A program made the position numbers and the translations under genes. DNA of 64,000 bases from Vulcanimicrobiota bacterium. GTDB taxonomy: Bacteria; Vulcanimicrobiota; Vulcanimicrobiia; Vulcanimicrobiales; Vulcanimicrobiaceae. Position 1 is the stretch's first letter. Each line of letters opens with the position of its first letter. The stretch lies in the NCBI GenBank assembly GCA_027306785.1, contig DAHUZB010000008.1:62001-126000 (forward strand). The letters are read 5' to 3'. The notes beneath the pieces were generated by a model. It was not told the origin of the DNA and ran no database searches. It was given only the letters and a program-made list of their open reading frames with translations. Below are positions 31,014-41,159 of the stretch, piece by piece.

Positions 31014-31877
31014 ATGACGCGCTTTACCGACGAGACCCGTGCCGTGATCGAGCGCCTGCGGCGTCGCGACCACGAGCGCGTGAGCGAAGCGGGACGCACG
31101 AAGCTCCTGCTACACGGCGACGAGGTGCGGCCGCTCGCGGTCGTCCTTTTTCACGGACTCTCCGCTTCGCCGACGCAGTTCGTACGCTTCGCGCACGATT
31201 TGCACGCGCGCGGGCACAACGTCATCGTGCCGCGTCTGCCGCGCCACGGTCACAGCGACCGTCTCTCGACGGCGCTCGCGCATCTCACCGCGGACGATCT
31301 GCGGAGCTTTGCGCGCGAGAGCATGGCGGCGGCACGTGGGTTGGGCGAGCGCATCGTGGTCGGCGGATTCTCGCTCGGGGGACTGATCGCCACCTGGGTG
31401 GCCGAACGCGAGCCCATCGCGCGCGCGGTCGCGATCGCGCCCTTTTTCGGCGTCTCGTGGATCCCCAATCGCTTCATGAAGAATCTCGCGCATGCCATGC
31501 TGCGGATTCCGAATCAGTTTCAGTGGTGGGATCCGCTTCAGCGCGAACGCCAGCTTCCGGCGCACGGCTATCCGCGCTACGCCACGCATGCGCTCGCGCA
31601 AGCCTATCTGCTTGCGCGCGAGGTGATGGATTCGGCCGACGACGGCATCGCCGCCGAGAAGCTGATCTTCGTGACCAACGCTCGCGAAGCCGCGGTGAAC
31701 AATCGCGCGGTGCGGCGCTTGGAGGCGCACCTGCGCGCCAAAGACGCACGTCGGCTCGATCACGTCGTGCTCACGGGTATCCCGTTCTCGCACGACATCA
31801 TCGAGCCGCTACGCCATCCGGAGATCGCCGCTCGCGTCTATCCGCAGTTGCTCGAGCTGATCGAGCGCGGCTCGTAA
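31014..31877 (+). CDS. alpha/beta hydrolase (esterase/lipase type), paralogue A
   Basis: A 287-residue alpha/beta hydrolase. Oxyanion HG in VVLFHGLSASPTQF, nucleophile elbow GFSLGG (near residue 125), and a late His in GIPFSHDII. It resembles the gene at 33445: both share NPxQF/SPTQF, NVxVPRLxxHGxxD, xQWWDP/FLWWDP, YPRxxTxAL and AVNN. No signal peptide is visible. Start chosen at ATG 31014; the frame extends upstream through the hairpin region. Substrate unknown. Confidence 0.8.
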   Translation: MTRFTDETRAVIERLRRRDHERVSEAGRTKLLLHGDEVRPLAVVLFHGLSASPTQFVRFAHDLHARGHNVIVPRLPRHGHSDRLSTALAHLTADDLRSFARESMAAARGLGERIVVGGFSLGGLIATWVAEREPIARAVAIAPFFGVSWIPNRFMKNLAHAMLRIPNQFQWWDPLQRERQLPAHGYPRYATHALAQAYLLAREVMDSADDGIAAEKLIFVTNAREAAVNNRAVRRLEAHLRAKDARRLDHVVLTGIPFSHDIIEPLRHPEIAARVYPQLLELIERGS

Positions 31878-31878
31878 C

Positions 31879-32814
31879 TTACGGCGTCGGCTCTGGGCTC
31901 GGGAAGGGGCAGCTCGTCGCACGGCTCGCGCATCCCAAGATCGCATCCTCCGGAATATAGGCGACGAGATCGTCGGCTGCCGCCGTCGCCGCGTACGGAT
32001 CGTAGATCGTCGCGTTGACCGCGCTCAGAATCGTCGGTACGAAGAGCAGCGCGGCGGCGATGAAGACGAGCGCGATCGGCGTACCGATCGGTATCTGCGT
32101 CGGATTGTCTTTGTGCTGCTTGAACTTCATGATCGCGCCGATCGAGAATCCGAGCCCCGCGATGTACGAAGCCGCGGTGATCAGCTTTGCAAGCGGCAGA
32201 CTCGAAAGATTCGAGAGGTCGGTGTAGACGCCGGTTGAGGTGAACGCGGCATGCGGCGATCGTGCCGCCGCGAGCGCTCCGGCCGCTTCGCACGATCCGC
32301 CGCCGTCGTATGCGGGGCCGCTTTCGAACGTGCCGTTCACGAGCGCGAGCTGTGCGCTCGCGATTGCCGCGTCCGACGGATCGCAGAGCGTCACGGTCTG
32401 CTGCGTAGTCGACGCATAGCTCAGAGCAAGTGCGTATCCGCTACCGTCTTCGCGCAGATAGACCGGGCGCCCCGAAGCGTCGAAGAACACGTGTACGGGG
32501 GCGCTCAGACCGCCGATCCCGGCCTCGGTGATCTGTTCGATTCTCCCGTTCGCGTCTTTCGTGCCCCAGAAGGTGAGGCTTAGCGTGCCTTGGTTCGTCG
32601 CGATGTTCGGTACCGCGAAGAGCGGAACGACCGGATTCGCGCCGTCGTACGCGAGCGGCGCCGCATCGTCGAAGGAGAGCAGGTGCTCGGGCGGCGCGGT
32701 CAGCGTGAGCGTCGGGAGCGTCACGGTGGAAGGAGGAGGCGGCGGCGGAACGGAGCTTGCGCCGCACGACGTCAGCGCGAAGATCACCGCCACAGCCCAA
32801 GCGGTCAATCGCAT
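31879..32814 (-). CDS. lipoprotein with C-terminal IcmD/DotP-like domain
   Basis: A 311-residue predicted lipoprotein: MRLTAWAVAVIFALTSC gives a lipobox with Cys17. A Pro-rich linker and a beta-rich domain (about 40-195) follow, which I cannot assign. Residues about 200-270 hold two hydrophobic helices around KFKQHKDNPTQIPIGTPI, a stretch that strongly recalls IcmD/DotP, a small inner-membrane part of Dot/Icm type IVB secretion systems. No other secretion genes are nearby. It converges 1 bp from the hydrolase at 31877 and is divergent from tag. Confidence 0.75.
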   Translation of the reverse strand: MRLTAWAVAVIFALTSCGASSVPPPPPPSTVTLPTLTLTAPPEHLLSFDDAAPLAYDGANPVVPLFAVPNIATNQGTLSLTFWGTKDANGRIEQITEAGIGGLSAPVHVFFDASGRPVYLREDGSGYALALSYASTTQQTVTLCDPSDAAIASAQLALVNGTFESGPAYDGGGSCEAAGALAAARSPHAAFTSTGVYTDLSNLSSLPLAKLITAASYIAGLGFSIGAIMKFKQHKDNPTQIPIGTPIALVFIAAALLFVPTILSAVNATIYDPYAATAAADDLVAYIPEDAILGCASRATSCPFPSPEPTP

Positions 32815-32890
32815 GCCCCGGGGCTTCTCGCCGCTCGCTCGGCTTGCCTTCGAGCGGGCGACGCGGCGGCGTGCGCGAACGGCCGCAGGT

Positions 32891-33448
32891 ATGAAATCAC
32901 CGCTGCAGCGATGCGCGTGGGCGACGACCGAGCTCTCCATCACCTACCACGACGAGGAATGGGGCAAGCCGGTACACGACGATCGCGTCTTCTTCGAATT
33001 CATCACGCTCGAGGGAGCGCAGGCGGGCTTGAGTTGGGAGACGATCTTGCGCAAGCGCGATCGCTACCGCGCGCTCTTTCACGACTTCGATCCGCAGCGG
33101 GTCGCTCGCATCACCCCCGCGCGCGTGGAGAAGCTGCTCGCCGATCCCGGGATCGTGCGCAACCGCGCGAAGGTGGAGTCGACCGTGAGCAATGCGCGGG
33201 CGTTTCTCGCGGTGGCGGATGCCTTCGACTCGTTCGACGCCTATGTGTGGCGTTTCGTCGATGGGGCCCCGATCGTCAACGCGCCGCGTTCGCCCGCGGA
33301 ACTCGCCGCCGAGACGCCCGAATCGCGCGCGCTCAGCCGCGATCTGCGGCAGCGCGGTTTTCGCTTCGTCGGCCCTACGATCGCGTATGCGTTCATGCAG
33401 GCAACGGGCCTGGTGAACGATCATAGTGCGGACTGCGTTTTTCGATGA
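32891..33448 (+). CDS. tag: DNA-3-methyladenine glycosylase I
   Basis: A 185-residue Tag (E. coli Tag is 187). RCAWA and YHDEEWGKPVHDD open the family domain, ETILRKRDRYRALFHDFD and FVGPTIAYAFMQATGLVNDH are its core, and the Cys and His residues for the zinc site (Cys8, His21 and the C-terminal NDH..DC) are present. It removes 3-methyladenine from alkylated DNA. The start ATG 32891 fits family length. Its stop overlaps the next hydrolase start (ATGA). Confidence 0.95.
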   Translation: MKSPLQRCAWATTELSITYHDEEWGKPVHDDRVFFEFITLEGAQAGLSWETILRKRDRYRALFHDFDPQRVARITPARVEKLLADPGIVRNRAKVESTVSNARAFLAVADAFDSFDAYVWRFVDGAPIVNAPRSPAELAAETPESRALSRDLRQRGFRFVGPTIAYAFMQATGLVNDHSADCVFR

Positions 33449-34329
33449 TCGCCGCGCCCGTTGCCGACCCGGCAGCCTCGTACGACGACGCGCTCGCGCG
33501 CGTAGGGGCGATCGTCGCGCGCGACGACGATCGCGTGCTGCCCGCCGCGCGCACGGCGCTCATGACGCACGGCGATCGCCGACCGTGGTCGGTCGTATTG
33601 CTGCACGGGTTGACGAACAATCCGGCGCAGTTTGCCGCGTTCGCCCCGATGGTCTACGAGCGCGGCGCGAACGTCCTGGTACCACGCCTGCGCGATCACG
33701 GGTATGCAGACCGCATGACGTCGGCGCTCGCGACGATCACGGCGGAGCAGATGCTCGCCGCCGCGTACGAAGCCGTCGATGCCGCGTGCGGACTCGGCGA
33801 ACGCGTGGCGGTGCTCGGCATCTCGCTCGGCGGCCTGCAGTCGGCGTATCTCGCGCAATTTCGCGCCGACGTCGCGGTCAGCGTTCCGATCGCACCGGAT
33901 TTCGCGGTCCTGCAACTGCCCTACGGCGTGAGTAAGAGCCTCGGCGGGCTGATGCGGGCGCTTCCCAATATGTTTCTTTGGTGGGATCCGCGCGCGCGCG
34001 AAGAGCAGCGACCGCGCACCGCGTATCCGCGTTTCTCCACGCGTGCACTGATGCAAACGCTGCGCATCGCGGACGCGGTATACGCCGCCGCCAAGCGAGA
34101 GCCCGCGCGCGCGCAGCGCATCGTGACGATCGTCAATCGCGCCGATCCGGCGGTGAACAACGAGGTAACGCTCGACGTCGTGACCGAATGGCGCGGCCTT
34201 CGGCGCGACGGGATCGAAGCGGTCGAACTACGCTCGTTGCCCGAGAATCACGACATCATCGATCCCGACAACCCGCACGCGCGCACCGAGATCGTCTATC
34301 CCGCGCTGCTCGATGCGCTCGCGCTCTGA
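33445..34329 (+). CDS. alpha/beta hydrolase, paralogue B
   Basis: A 294-residue alpha/beta hydrolase paralogous to the gene at 31014. Oxyanion HG in VVLLHGLTNNPAQF, nucleophile GISLGG (near 128), late His in LPENHDIID. N-terminal 40 residues differ. It begins in a 4-bp overlap with tag, so the two are coupled. Likely a cytoplasmic esterase; substrate unknown. Confidence 0.82.
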   Translation: MIAAPVADPAASYDDALARVGAIVARDDDRVLPAARTALMTHGDRRPWSVVLLHGLTNNPAQFAAFAPMVYERGANVLVPRLRDHGYADRMTSALATITAEQMLAAAYEAVDAACGLGERVAVLGISLGGLQSAYLAQFRADVAVSVPIAPDFAVLQLPYGVSKSLGGLMRALPNMFLWWDPRAREEQRPRTAYPRFSTRALMQTLRIADAVYAAAKREPARAQRIVTIVNRADPAVNNEVTLDVVTEWRGLRRDGIEAVELRSLPENHDIIDPDNPHARTEIVYPALLDALAL

Positions 34330-34333
34330 TCGC

Positions 34334-35833
34334 TCAGCGGTAGTTGCGGACCATCGGCCAAATCTCCGCAAGCGGTCGACGGATGCCCGTGCAAAGCATG
34401 ATCGGAATATCGCGTTCCCACCCGATCGCGTTCGGTGCGTCGAACGTCGTGACGCGGCGGCTGTGTTGATAGAGATGCATCGAGGCGCCGCAGTCGCCGT
34501 TGACGTCGATCAGTACGTTGCCGCTCGCACCGTGCGTGCCCCAGAGCCAATACTGATTGTGGCCGCTGATCACCGGGATGCCCGGTGCGAAGAATTCGAT
34601 CGCGGATGCTTCGCCGTAGTTCGACGCGGCGACCACGGCTTGGGCGCGCTCCGCCGGCGGAAGCGACCCGTAGATGCGTGCGACGGTCGCGGCCATCGCG
34701 GGCCATCCGTGCATGTCGGCCCAATCGCCGGGCAGCTTCGTGCGTTCGCGCCCGTGCTCGGTCGCGAGCTCGCGTTTGCTGACGTGCAGAATCTCCCGGA
34801 TGTGCGTTTGGTAGCTCAGGTAGACCGGGACCGGTAAGACCGGCAACGCGAGCGGAACGAAGACGGGTCCGAGCAGCAGGATGTACGCGAACGCGGCGAT
34901 TCGTAGCGCCCGTATGCGCGTCGCGGCCTCCAGCGATACGGCGCCCGCCGCGATGACGATCGGGTAGACGTCGGCGGGATAGTAATGCTTGCCGTGGAGC
35001 ACGATCATCTCGAGGATCAAGAGTACATAGGCGTAGCCGAGAAAGCGGAACTGAGACGTTCGCAACAGGCGCACGACGCCGATGATCCAGACGGGTGCGA
35101 GAAAGATGTTCGTGATCAGCAGTTCCTGCACGAGATACATCAGCGGGCCGACCTTGATGTTCTTTCCGTTTTCGCCCGCTTCGAGGAGATGCCACATCGG
35201 AAAGCCGTAGTGCATCTGCCAAAGCGCGTTCGGTAGCGCGATGAGCAGCGCGACGGCGAATCCGGCCCCCGCCCAGCGATCGGCCAAGATGCGGCGCTCG
35301 CGCGTGGCGAGCAGCGCGATTAGTAGCGCCGCCAGAAAAAAGAGCACGCTATATTTGCTCTCGATCGTCAGTCCCGCAACCGCGCCGACGACGAGCCAGA
35401 GGCGGCGGTCGGCGCCGCGAATGATCCGCACCAGCAGATACGCGAGCAGCGGCCAGGTGAAGAGGCCGACCTCATCGGTGCTCACCTTCATGCCGAAGCT
35501 CAGCAGCACGGGGCAGAAGAGATAGACGAGCGCGGCGATCCACTGCGCCGCATCACCGCCGCCGAATTCCTCGGCGAGGAGCACCGTTACGTAGGCGCCG
35601 GCGGCTCCGAAGAGCGCGGGTACCGCTCGTAGCAGCCAGAGCGAATGACCCGCGACTTGCGTGAGCGCCGCGAGCAGCGGCACGACCGGCGGCTGATCCA
35701 CGTAGCCGAACTGCGGATGTCGTCCGCAGATGATGAAGTAGAGCTCATCGCGGAAGAAGCCGTAGTGCGCGTTCCCTAGCGCATGCACGATGAAGACGAC
35801 CACTGCCGCGAGCAGGGCGTTGCGGTGTTTCAC
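34334..35833 (-). CDS. GT39-type membrane glycosyltransferase (ArnT/PMT family)
   Basis: A 499-residue polytopic transferase using a lipid-linked sugar donor. The first loop after TM1 carries FFRDELYFIICGRHPQFGYV followed by DQPPVVPLL, the GT39 catalytic DE and the DxPP motif. About 10 to 12 hydrophobic helices follow and a C-terminal soluble domain (from about 370). Start GTG 35833 has AGGAG 8 nt upstream. It lies 13 bp after the response regulator, in an apparent operon with the LytS-type kinase, so envelope glycosylation may be its target process. Confidence 0.85.
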   Translation of the reverse strand: MKHRNALLAAVVVFIVHALGNAHYGFFRDELYFIICGRHPQFGYVDQPPVVPLLAALTQVAGHSLWLLRAVPALFGAAGAYVTVLLAEEFGGGDAAQWIAALVYLFCPVLLSFGMKVSTDEVGLFTWPLLAYLLVRIIRGADRRLWLVVGAVAGLTIESKYSVLFFLAALLIALLATRERRILADRWAGAGFAVALLIALPNALWQMHYGFPMWHLLEAGENGKNIKVGPLMYLVQELLITNIFLAPVWIIGVVRLLRTSQFRFLGYAYVLLILEMIVLHGKHYYPADVYPIVIAAGAVSLEAATRIRALRIAAFAYILLLGPVFVPLALPVLPVPVYLSYQTHIREILHVSKRELATEHGRERTKLPGDWADMHGWPAMAATVARIYGSLPPAERAQAVVAASNYGEASAIEFFAPGIPVISGHNQYWLWGTHGASGNVLIDVNGDCGASMHLYQHSRRVTTFDAPNAIGWERDIPIMLCTGIRRPLAEIWPMVRNYR

Positions 35834-35846
35834 GGATGGGACTCCT

Positions 35847-36592
35847 TTACTCGAGCAAGTCGCGTCGTTGGGCGGCATAGCGGCGGCTCCACGAGACCTC
35901 CGCACCGTCCCGCATGACGATCACGGCGTCGCCGTGGAACCAGGGGCGAATCTCGGCGATGGCATCGATGTTGACGACGTGGGAGCGATGTACGCGGGCG
36001 AAGCGCGCCGGATCGAGGCGGGACTCGATCGACGCGAGCGTCGAGCGGAGCGGATGCGTTCCGCGCGTCGTGTGGACGAGCACGTTGTTGCCGTCGGATT
36101 CGAGGCGTACGATCTCCTCGATACTCACGAAGAACGAGCGGCCGTCGTTCGGAATGAGGATGCGCCGCACGTATCGCTCTTCGTGCCGCAGGCCCGCGAG
36201 CATCTTCACGAGCTGTTCGCCGGAAGGAACGGCGAGCGTCGTCGAGCGCGCACGCGCGAGTGCCAGATCGAATCGCTCGCGATCGTAAGGTTTGAGCAGA
36301 TAGTCGATCGCGCTGAGTTCGAATGCCTTCACGGCGTAGTCATCGTAGGCCGTGACGAAGACGATCGCGGGCGGCCTCTCCGTACCCGCCAGCGCTTCGG
36401 CGACGCCGATGCCGTCGAGATCGGGCATATGGATGTCGAGGAAGAGCAGTTCCGGCTTCGTCATCGCGATCAAGTCGATCGCGTCGATGCCGTTCGCGGC
36501 TTCGGCGACGAGCGAGATGTCGTCGTGCGCGGCGAGAAAGCGCGCGAGCTTACGGCGCGCGGGTGCCTCGTCGTCGGCGATCATCACCTGCA

Positions 36593-36596
<4 letters not shown>
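35847..36596 (-). CDS. LytTR-type response regulator
   Basis: A 249-residue LytR/AlgR regulator. Receiver domain (1-125) with acidic pair Asp8/Asp9, phospho-acceptor Asp54 (LFLDIHMPDLDG), Thr and Lys (VTAYDDY, LLKPYD). LytTR DNA-binding domain (about 145-245) contains IEEIVRLESDGNNVLVHT and FARVHRSHVVNIDAI. It overlaps the kinase gene by 4 bp (ATGA) and precedes the glycosyltransferase by 13 bp. Confidence 0.95.
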
Positions 36597-37654
<1,058 letters not shown>

Positions 37655-37780
37655 GCCCCCGTTGTACCTCGCTCGCTCGCTTCAGCGCAATCATCGGGTG
37701 ACGAACGGGACGTATTCGGGGACGAACGGCCTTCACGGAACGTTCTTCGATCCGGAACGCGCCGGTCGGATGATCGATGC

Positions 37781-39094
37781 ATGCCGCGAGCCGAAGCGAT
37801 CGATCCGCGCCGCGTGCGCGACTTGGCCCAGCCGCTACGCGGGGTGCGCGCCGACCTCGATCCCGTGGTCGACGCGGCGGCGCGTTGCCGCTTCGTGCTC
37901 CTCGGAGAAGCGACGCATGGTACTCACGAGTTCTACCATATGCGCGCGGAGATCACCGAACGGCTCATCCGGGAGTGCGGCTTCGCCGCGGTCGCGATCG
38001 AGGGCGATTGGCCCGATGCGGAGCGTGTCGATCGATTCGTCCGCGGCGCGGGGGCGAATGACGCCGAGGATGCGCTCGGCGGATTCCGGCGCTTTCCGGC
38101 GTGGATGTGGCGCAACGCCGACGTGCTCGACTTCGTCGGTCGACTGCGCAGCGTGAACCGAACGCGTCCGACGCGCGAACGAGTCGGCTTCTTCGGCCTC
38201 GACCTCTATAGCCTGCATCGGAGCATCGATGCGGTGCTCGGGTATTTGAACGGCGTCGATCCGTCGGCGGCGGAACGAGCGCGCGAGCGCTATGCCTGTT
38301 TCGATCGTTTCGGACCCGACATGGAGAGCTACGCATATCGCGTCGGAGCCGGGCTCGATCGCTCGTGTCGTCGCGAGGCGCTCGAGGTGCTCTTGGAATT
38401 GCAGCGCCGCAGTTTCGATACCGCCGAGGGATTTTACGCGGAACAGAACGCGCGCGTCGTTGCATCGGCGGAGATGTACTACCGCACGATGATCGATCAG
38501 GAGATCTCATCGTGGAATCTGCGCGATCGCTTCATGTCGGAGACGCTCGAACGGCTTGCGCTGCATCTCGCGCGTACGCGCGGCGAACCGGCGAAAATCG
38601 TGGTCTGGGCGCACAACTCGCACGTGGGCGATGCGCGGGCCACCTCGATGGGTGCCGGGCGGGAACTCAACCTCGGCCAGCTCACGCGCGAGGCGAACGC
38701 GGCAAGTACGCTGCTCGTCGGATTCACCACCTGCAGCGGCAGTGTGACCGCGGCGTCGCGCTGGTACGCCGATGCCGAGCGCAAACGCGTCCGTGCACCG
38801 ATGCCGAGAAGTTGGGAGGCACTCTTCGCGGCGACGGGGATGCCTGCGTGGTATCTCGACCTGCGCGGCGCGGCCGACGCATACCCGCTGTTGCGCGCCC
38901 GGTTACTGGAGCGCGCGATCGGTGTGGTGTACCGGCCCGAGACCGAACTTGCGAGCCATTACCTCGAGGCGCGCATCGTCGATCAATTTGACGCGCTGTT
39001 TCACTACGAGCACACGCGAGCCGTCGAACCGCTCGAACGCACGCCGCACTGGGAAGCGGGCGAGGTTCCCGAGAGCTTTCCGAGCGGCATCTGA
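37781..39094 (+). CDS. erythromycin-esterase family protein
   Basis: A 437-residue soluble protein of the EreA/EreB-like family. LLGEATHGTHEFYHMRAEIT near residue 45 carries the conserved GE-x-xHG and the catalytic His. AIEGDWPDAERVDRFVRG, FFGLDLYSLH and VVWAHNSHVGDARAT follow in family order. Known members cleave macrolide lactones, but most chromosomal members have other, unknown substrates. Start ATG 37781 leaves a 126-bp gap from the divergent kinase gene. Confidence 0.85.
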   Translation: MPRAEAIDPRRVRDLAQPLRGVRADLDPVVDAAARCRFVLLGEATHGTHEFYHMRAEITERLIRECGFAAVAIEGDWPDAERVDRFVRGAGANDAEDALGGFRRFPAWMWRNADVLDFVGRLRSVNRTRPTRERVGFFGLDLYSLHRSIDAVLGYLNGVDPSAAERARERYACFDRFGPDMESYAYRVGAGLDRSCRREALEVLLELQRRSFDTAEGFYAEQNARVVASAEMYYRTMIDQEISSWNLRDRFMSETLERLALHLARTRGEPAKIVVWAHNSHVGDARATSMGAGRELNLGQLTREANAASTLLVGFTTCSGSVTAASRWYADAERKRVRAPMPRSWEALFAATGMPAWYLDLRGAADAYPLLRARLLERAIGVVYRPETELASHYLEARIVDQFDALFHYEHTRAVEPLERTPHWEAGEVPESFPSGI

Positions 39095-39109
39095 AATGCG
39101 GAGGATCTT

Positions 39110-39631
39110 ATGAGTCGAAGTCATCGTCATCGCGTTCCGACCGCGCGCCCGCCGGCGGATGCGCTCGGGGTCGTCTTCGTTTGGGGGCGCGGCGAGCCGA
39201 GCGTGGCGCTGCACGCCGCGCTGCACGCGGAAGACGCGCGAGCCGACGAGCGCGACGATATCGCGCGCGCGCTCGCGCTCGATCACGGATGTCCGATCGG
39301 ACTGGTACGCGACGCGTGGGCGTGGCGGATCGAGCGAGCCGATACGCACGAGATCGACGACGTGAGCCGCGATGATCCGGCGGTCATGGGGTGGACCGCA
39401 TTCGCTCGCGAGGTCATTCCGGCGAGCGTGGCGCTGCGCAACTGCTTGAACGCGCTCACCGACGACGAAATCGCCGCCCACGAAGCGGAGATCGCCGCAC
39501 GCTTCGCGCGCGCGGTGAATCCGTTCGAGGGCGGCGATCGTCGCCGGTGGGTCGCACGCGACGATCGCGTGGTGCGATACGACGACGGTGCGGGCGCATG
39601 GCTTTTCGATGCCTACGTGACCGAGCGCTGA
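39110..39631 (+). CDS. hypothetical protein
   Basis: A 173-residue protein with no family I recognise. It has a good ribosome site (GGAGGATCTTATG) 15 bp after the esterase gene, so it is probably co-transcribed. Composition is rich in Ala, Arg and Asp, with helices ALTDDEIAAHEAEIAARFARA; no signal peptide or membrane helix. Confidence 0.6.
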   Translation: MSRSHRHRVPTARPPADALGVVFVWGRGEPSVALHAALHAEDARADERDDIARALALDHGCPIGLVRDAWAWRIERADTHEIDDVSRDDPAVMGWTAFAREVIPASVALRNCLNALTDDEIAAHEAEIAARFARAVNPFEGGDRRRWVARDDRVVRYDDGAGAWLFDAYVTER

Positions 39632-39649
39632 GGCTCGGCCGCGCAGGCA

Positions 39650-41152
39650 TCACGTCGGGTCGAAGGCTCCGGTGAGAATCATCTGCTCGGAGAGTTCGCG
39701 AGCGCGGCGATAACGCGCGCGCGTCTCCGGCGTCGGTGCATCGAGGGCGTCGACGATGCGCGCGAGTTCCTCATCGAAAATCCGCGCGAGCGAGGACGGC
39801 GTGTAGGGACCGGGAAAGCGCAGGCGCTGCGCGATCATCAATCGATAGATGCGATCGGTGGCGAGATCTTCCATGTAGCCGTCGAGCAGGCTTGCGCCTT
39901 TGCCTTCGAGCACGCCGTTGCGGTAGCGGATCACCGTGCGTACCGCCGCTCGCGTGCCGTCGATCGTCGCCGAGCCGACACCGGCGGGTACCGGACGCAG
40001 ATCGGGATGTACCGTCGCGAGTTCCGGGCGCCGGTCGATCTGATTCGGCTGCGGAAACTGTGCGACGGCAATCGCGTTCTGATCGGGGTGTCCCGTCCAC
40101 GCGCCGTCCATCAGGCACGAGGCTTCGTTCTTCTTATCGCGCTCGAGCACGGAGAGCGCGCGCTCGTTGAGCTCCGCATCTTCGCGGCTCGGATAGAGTG
40201 CGGTCATGCCGCCGATCGCGAGGGCTCCGTGCTTGTGGGTGATCTCCGGCATCAGCGTGCGCAGATTCTGGAAGAACGGCACGTCGAGCGGAATCGTGTT
40301 GCGATCCGGCAACAGCCACGCCGGATCGTGCAGGTTGTAGTGGATCAGGCTCGCCATGTAATCCCAGCGGCCGAGATTCAAGCCGATGATATACTCGCGC
40401 AGATTAAAGAGAAACTCTTCCATCTGATAGGCGAGCGGATGCGATTCCACGAGCGCCATCGCGCGAATCGAACCCGGCTCCCAACCTTTGATTTCGATCG
40501 CGCGATCGAAGAGCGCCTTCCACCAGAGCGCTTCTTCGGCCGATTCCGATTTCGGAATGTAGATGCAGAGCGGATGTTTGAGTCGCCCGTAATCGAGCCG
40601 ATAGACGAGCAGCGCCACGTCGAAGAGCGAGGCACTCGTGAGATCGGGGCCGACCACCCCGGCCTGCGAGAGATGTAGCCCGCGCACGCGGTTGAAGATC
40701 ACCGTGTCGCTCGGCGTGATACCGACCGTTTTGCCGCGCCTGCGATCGTCGTAGGTGAGTTCGCCGTATAGTGCGGCGAGCACGTTGTCGTGGCCGAGCA
40801 TCAGATGCTCCCACGTGTTGACCATCGAGTCTTCGAGATCGAGCATCACGCCGGGTGCGCCTGAGTTGAGCATCTTCACGACCAGCTCCGCGTCGTCGGC
40901 GGGGCCGGTCATCTGATTGCGCTGATCCGCGCACCACGACGGCAGTTCGATGCGCCACGCGGTGGTGGTCGCCTCGGACGGCGGAAGGTAGGTCGGCAAG
41001 GTGCCCGCATGGGCACGCGCGAGCACTTCGGCTCGCGCGTGCGCCCGGCGTTGCTGCCACGGAGTGAACTCCTCATGCAGGGGCAGGAAGAACTCCGCGA
41101 AACCGGCCGGCAGATCTCGATGGAGCGTGAAACCCGCGGGAGCGACGTTCAT
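39650..41152 (-). CDS. aceB: malate synthase A
   Basis: A 500-residue malate synthase (E. coli AceB is 533). It condenses glyoxylate with acetyl-CoA to malate. Signature blocks: LDLEDSMVNTWEHLMLG, GLHLSQAG, IPKSESAEEALWW, MALVESHPLAYQMEEFLFNLR and NLGRWDYMASLIHY. Near the C-terminus SLLDGYMEDLATDRIYR carries the catalytic Asp region. It starts 7 bp after aceA, giving a complete glyoxylate shunt operon. Confidence 0.96.
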   Translation of the reverse strand: MNVAPAGFTLHRDLPAGFAEFFLPLHEEFTPWQQRRAHARAEVLARAHAGTLPTYLPPSEATTTAWRIELPSWCADQRNQMTGPADDAELVVKMLNSGAPGVMLDLEDSMVNTWEHLMLGHDNVLAALYGELTYDDRRRGKTVGITPSDTVIFNRVRGLHLSQAGVVGPDLTSASLFDVALLVYRLDYGRLKHPLCIYIPKSESAEEALWWKALFDRAIEIKGWEPGSIRAMALVESHPLAYQMEEFLFNLREYIIGLNLGRWDYMASLIHYNLHDPAWLLPDRNTIPLDVPFFQNLRTLMPEITHKHGALAIGGMTALYPSREDAELNERALSVLERDKKNEASCLMDGAWTGHPDQNAIAVAQFPQPNQIDRRPELATVHPDLRPVPAGVGSATIDGTRAAVRTVIRYRNGVLEGKGASLLDGYMEDLATDRIYRLMIAQRLRFPGPYTPSSLARIFDEELARIVDALDAPTPETRARYRRARELSEQMILTGAFDPT

Positions 41153-41159
41153 GCGGACG

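Noticed and set aside
37781-39094. Calling the erythromycin-esterase-like gene a resistance determinant
   Set aside because: The family is broad and most chromosomal members have no shown macrolide activity; sequence alone does not support resistance.
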